Shown here piece after piece: positions 62,289-64,000 of a DNA stretch of 64,000 nucleotides. Origin of the DNA: Hymenobacter frigidus (GTDB lineage Bacteria > Bacteroidota > Bacteroidia > Cytophagales > Hymenobacteraceae); the NCBI RefSeq assembly GCF_014640435.1, contig NZ_BMGY01000008.1, positions 85,754 to 149,753 of the forward strand. Direction: 5' to 3'. Each line of letters begins with the position of its first letter. The stretch's first letter is position 1. The notes under the pieces are model-generated. The model did not search any database. It saw only the letters and a list, made by a program, of their open reading frames with translations, and was not told the origin of the DNA. The translations under genes and the position numbers were made by a program.

Positions 62289-63692
62289 ATGCGCATGAAC
62301 GAACATTTTGAGAATCACCGGGCTGTGTTGGATACCGTGCGCCGCTTCGAGCGCATGGTAGCCCAGCATGAGTCTATTTTCTTCGATTTAGAAGACTTTG
62401 AAAACATCATCGACCACTACGTTACCAACGCCGAATTCGACAAAGCCCTACAAGCTTGCGAAGCGGCTTTGGGCCAATACCCCTTCTCTACTGAACTGCT
62501 GATTGACCGTGCCCAGGTAACGGCCATGCGGGGCGACTACACGGAGGCTGAGCGCCAGATTGACCACGTAGCCGACCTAGACCCCACCAACGCCGACGTG
62601 GCCGTGACGCGGGGCATCATCAGCACGCAACGCGGTGAGTTTGCGCAGGCCGTTGAGTTTTTCCGGGCGGGCCTGGAGCAGGAGCCCGAGCGCGAGGACA
62701 TTCACTTTAACCTCGGCCTGGCATTTCAGAGCTGGCAGAAGTTCAAGAGTGCGGCCAAGCATTACAAGCAGAGCCTGCGCCTCAACCCCGATAATGAAAC
62801 CGGGGTGCAGGAGCTGCTGCACTGCCTTGACATTACGGGCCGCCTGGAGGAGCACGAGGAGTTCTTTCAACGCTTCACTGACGAAGACCCGTATTCGGCC
62901 ACAGCCTGGTACAATTTGGGGCAGTATTGGTACCGCCGCGAGGACTTTGATAAAGCCGTTCAGGCGTTCGACTACGCCGTAGTTATCAGCCCTGACTTTC
63001 ACGATGCCCACCACTGGCTGGCCGACACCTTTGTGTGCCAGCAGGAGTACCTGAAAGCCATTCCGGAGTTCGAGTTGGCGTACCCTACCGGCGAGCCTAC
63101 CGATGAGGCCCTGTGCAACATTGGCGAGTGCTACGAGAAGCTGCGTGACTGGGAGCCGGCCCGCCGCTACTACCGCCAGGCGTTGGAAATCAACCCGGCA
63201 ATGGACGAGGCCTGGTTTGGCCAGGGCGTGCTGATGCAAGAGCAAGGCCGTTGGCTCGAAGCCATCCATTACTTCCGCAAGGCCACCGAGCTCTACGCCG
63301 AAAGTGGCGAATACTGGTCGGCGCTGGGTGCGGCCGAAAACCAGGTGGGCAACGTGGTGAGCGCCTTGGAGGCTTATGAAAAAGCCACCGAGGTAGCCCC
63401 CGAAGATGCCCAAGGCTGGGTGAGCTGGAGTGCCATTCTCTACGAACAGGGCCACTTTACTGAAGCGGTGGAGCTGGTGCGCCATGCCGTGGAGCTCCAC
63501 CCGCACGAAGCACATTTCCAGTACATGCTGTGTGCCTACCTGCTGGCCGATGGCCGCATGCGCGAAGCCTACAACACGCTGGAAACGGCCCTCACACTGA
63601 ACTTCGACCAGCACATTTTGCTATTCGACTACTTCCCCGAGCTACGGGAGCAGCCCGGCCTGAAACGCCTGATTGAACAGTTTCGAAAATAA
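62289..63692 (+). CDS. Tetratricopeptide repeat protein
   Basis: A 467-residue protein made mostly of about ten TPR units (for example NIIDHYVTNAEFDKALQACE, ELLIDRAQVTAMRGDYTEAE, ADVAVTRGIISTQRGEFAQA, AWYNLGQYWYRREDFDKAVQ). No signal peptide or enzymatic domain; a cytoplasmic scaffold is likely. The N-terminus begins MRMNEHFENHRAVLDT. It may be co-transcribed with the operon before it, although a 181-bp gap argues for a separate start. Role unknown. Confidence 0.85.
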   Translation: MRMNEHFENHRAVLDTVRRFERMVAQHESIFFDLEDFENIIDHYVTNAEFDKALQACEAALGQYPFSTELLIDRAQVTAMRGDYTEAERQIDHVADLDPTNADVAVTRGIISTQRGEFAQAVEFFRAGLEQEPEREDIHFNLGLAFQSWQKFKSAAKHYKQSLRLNPDNETGVQELLHCLDITGRLEEHEEFFQRFTDEDPYSATAWYNLGQYWYRREDFDKAVQAFDYAVVISPDFHDAHHWLADTFVCQQEYLKAIPEFELAYPTGEPTDEALCNIGECYEKLRDWEPARRYYRQALEINPAMDEAWFGQGVLMQEQGRWLEAIHYFRKATELYAESGEYWSALGAAENQVGNVVSALEAYEKATEVAPEDAQGWVSWSAILYEQGHFTEAVELVRHAVELHPHEAHFQYMLCAYLLADGRMREAYNTLETALTLNFDQHILLFDYFPELREQPGLKRLIEQFRK

Positions 63693-63847
63693 GACGGCGG
63701 CGCTGATTGGTTGAGGTCCTGAAGTGTGATGCTTTGGTTACACTCCTCACCAAGTTTCGCGAGAACGATGTAGAGACGCAAACTAGTGTTCTGACAACTT
63801 AATTACAGCATTATTAGTTTAGGCAGCGTACCTGCTCCTTCCCCCTC

Positions 63848-64000
63848 ATGGCCCGCCCTGCTGCCCCCCTCATTTTACCCCCCGCCGACCACGCCACGTT
63901 GCGGAGCATTATCAAAAAAGGCACCCACAAGAGTCGTAAAATTACCCGCGCCCGTGCCCTATTGGCCATGGGCGCGGGAAAAGCCCGGTTGGTTGTGCAA
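63848..64000 (+). CDS. IS630-type transposase, N-terminal fragment cut by window edge
   Basis: The first 51 codons (MARPAAPLILPPADHATLRS, then IKKGTHKSRKITRARALLAMG) look like the DNA-binding N-terminus of IS630-family transposases. The rest lies beyond the window. A candidate element end is TA at 63784-63785 followed by GTGTTCTGACAACTTAATTA, since IS630 elements insert at TA, but the other end cannot be seen. Confidence 0.6.
   Translation, partial: MARPAAPLILPPADHATLRSIIKKGTHKSRKITRARALLAMGAGKARLVVQ

Overview
The window looks like chromosomal DNA from a GC-rich (about 60% G+C by eye) member of the Bacteroidota, most probably Hymenobacter or a close relative in the Cytophagales. The evidence is a SusC-type TonB receptor, a type IX secretion (T9SS) sorting-tail remnant, BshC of bacillithiol synthesis, the folP-cdaA and rpsU-xerC-hpf gene orders, a BT_3928-family gene next to a shikimate kinase, and promoters of the Bacteroidota form (TTTG, about 20 bases, TAnnTTTG) rather than sigma-70 type. 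No rRNA, tRNA or CRISPR array was seen. The genus is an inference.

Layout. 1-6.8 kb: a cut-off lipoprotein, an alpha-beta fused 2-oxoacid dehydrogenase E1, a SusC-like receptor without SusD, and an M16 peptidase. 6.8-9 kb: three small secreted proteins of one apparent family. 9-18.5 kb: pheS, rimO, bshC, 5-formyl-THF cyclo-ligase, an exbD-tonB pair, the DUF2157/GDYXXLXY membrane pair, mnmD and a thioesterase. 18.5-24.4 kb: a MazF-type toxin-antitoxin pair, rlmN, an outer-membrane protein, a YihY protein, a lipoprotein and a DUF3891 protein. 24.4-29.3 kb: an accessory patch with a T9SS substrate relic broken by a palindromic insertion, an alpha/beta hydrolase, a TerC protein, a scrambled relic region, L-threonine dehydrogenase and a BLUF photoreceptor gene broken by one stop codon. 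29.3-38.4 kb: patatin, kbl, cdaA-folP, a DUF1599 protein, the BT_3928-permease-aroK operon and a fatty acid hydroxylase. 38.2-43.8 kb: a 59-residue lipoprotein, DUF1684, the lemA-TPM-TPM cluster, a sugar nucleotidyltransferase and a coiled-coil membrane protein. 43.8-56.5 kb: prolyl oligopeptidase, ahcY, metK, hpf, xerC, rpsU, an acyl-CoA dehydrogenase and several orphans. 56.6-63.7 kb: a polysaccharide export operon (Wza-like, Wzc-like, CpsB-like), an epimerase and a TPR protein. The right edge cuts a probable IS630-type transposase.

How genes work together. L-threonine dehydrogenase (27.7 kb) and kbl (30.5 kb) form the threonine-to-glycine pathway but sit on opposite strands. metK and ahcY are two steps of the SAM cycle that feeds the methyltransferases here (rimO, mnmD, rlmN and a THUMP-like enzyme). 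Wza, Wzc and CpsB make an export channel, a tyrosine-kinase chain-length regulator and its phosphatase. exbD-tonB could energise the SusC-type receptor.

Two features run through the whole window. First, at least seven copies of a roughly 100-bp imperfect palindrome lie only in intergenic gaps and fall into two core types. Second, a TAnnTTTG box repeatedly lies only 4-6 bases before the ATG, which predicts leaderless or nearly leaderless mRNAs for about six genes. I did not find a convincing new defence or biosynthetic system. The best leads are the palindrome family, the leaderless promoters, the APG-motif secreted protein trio and the interrupted BLUF gene.
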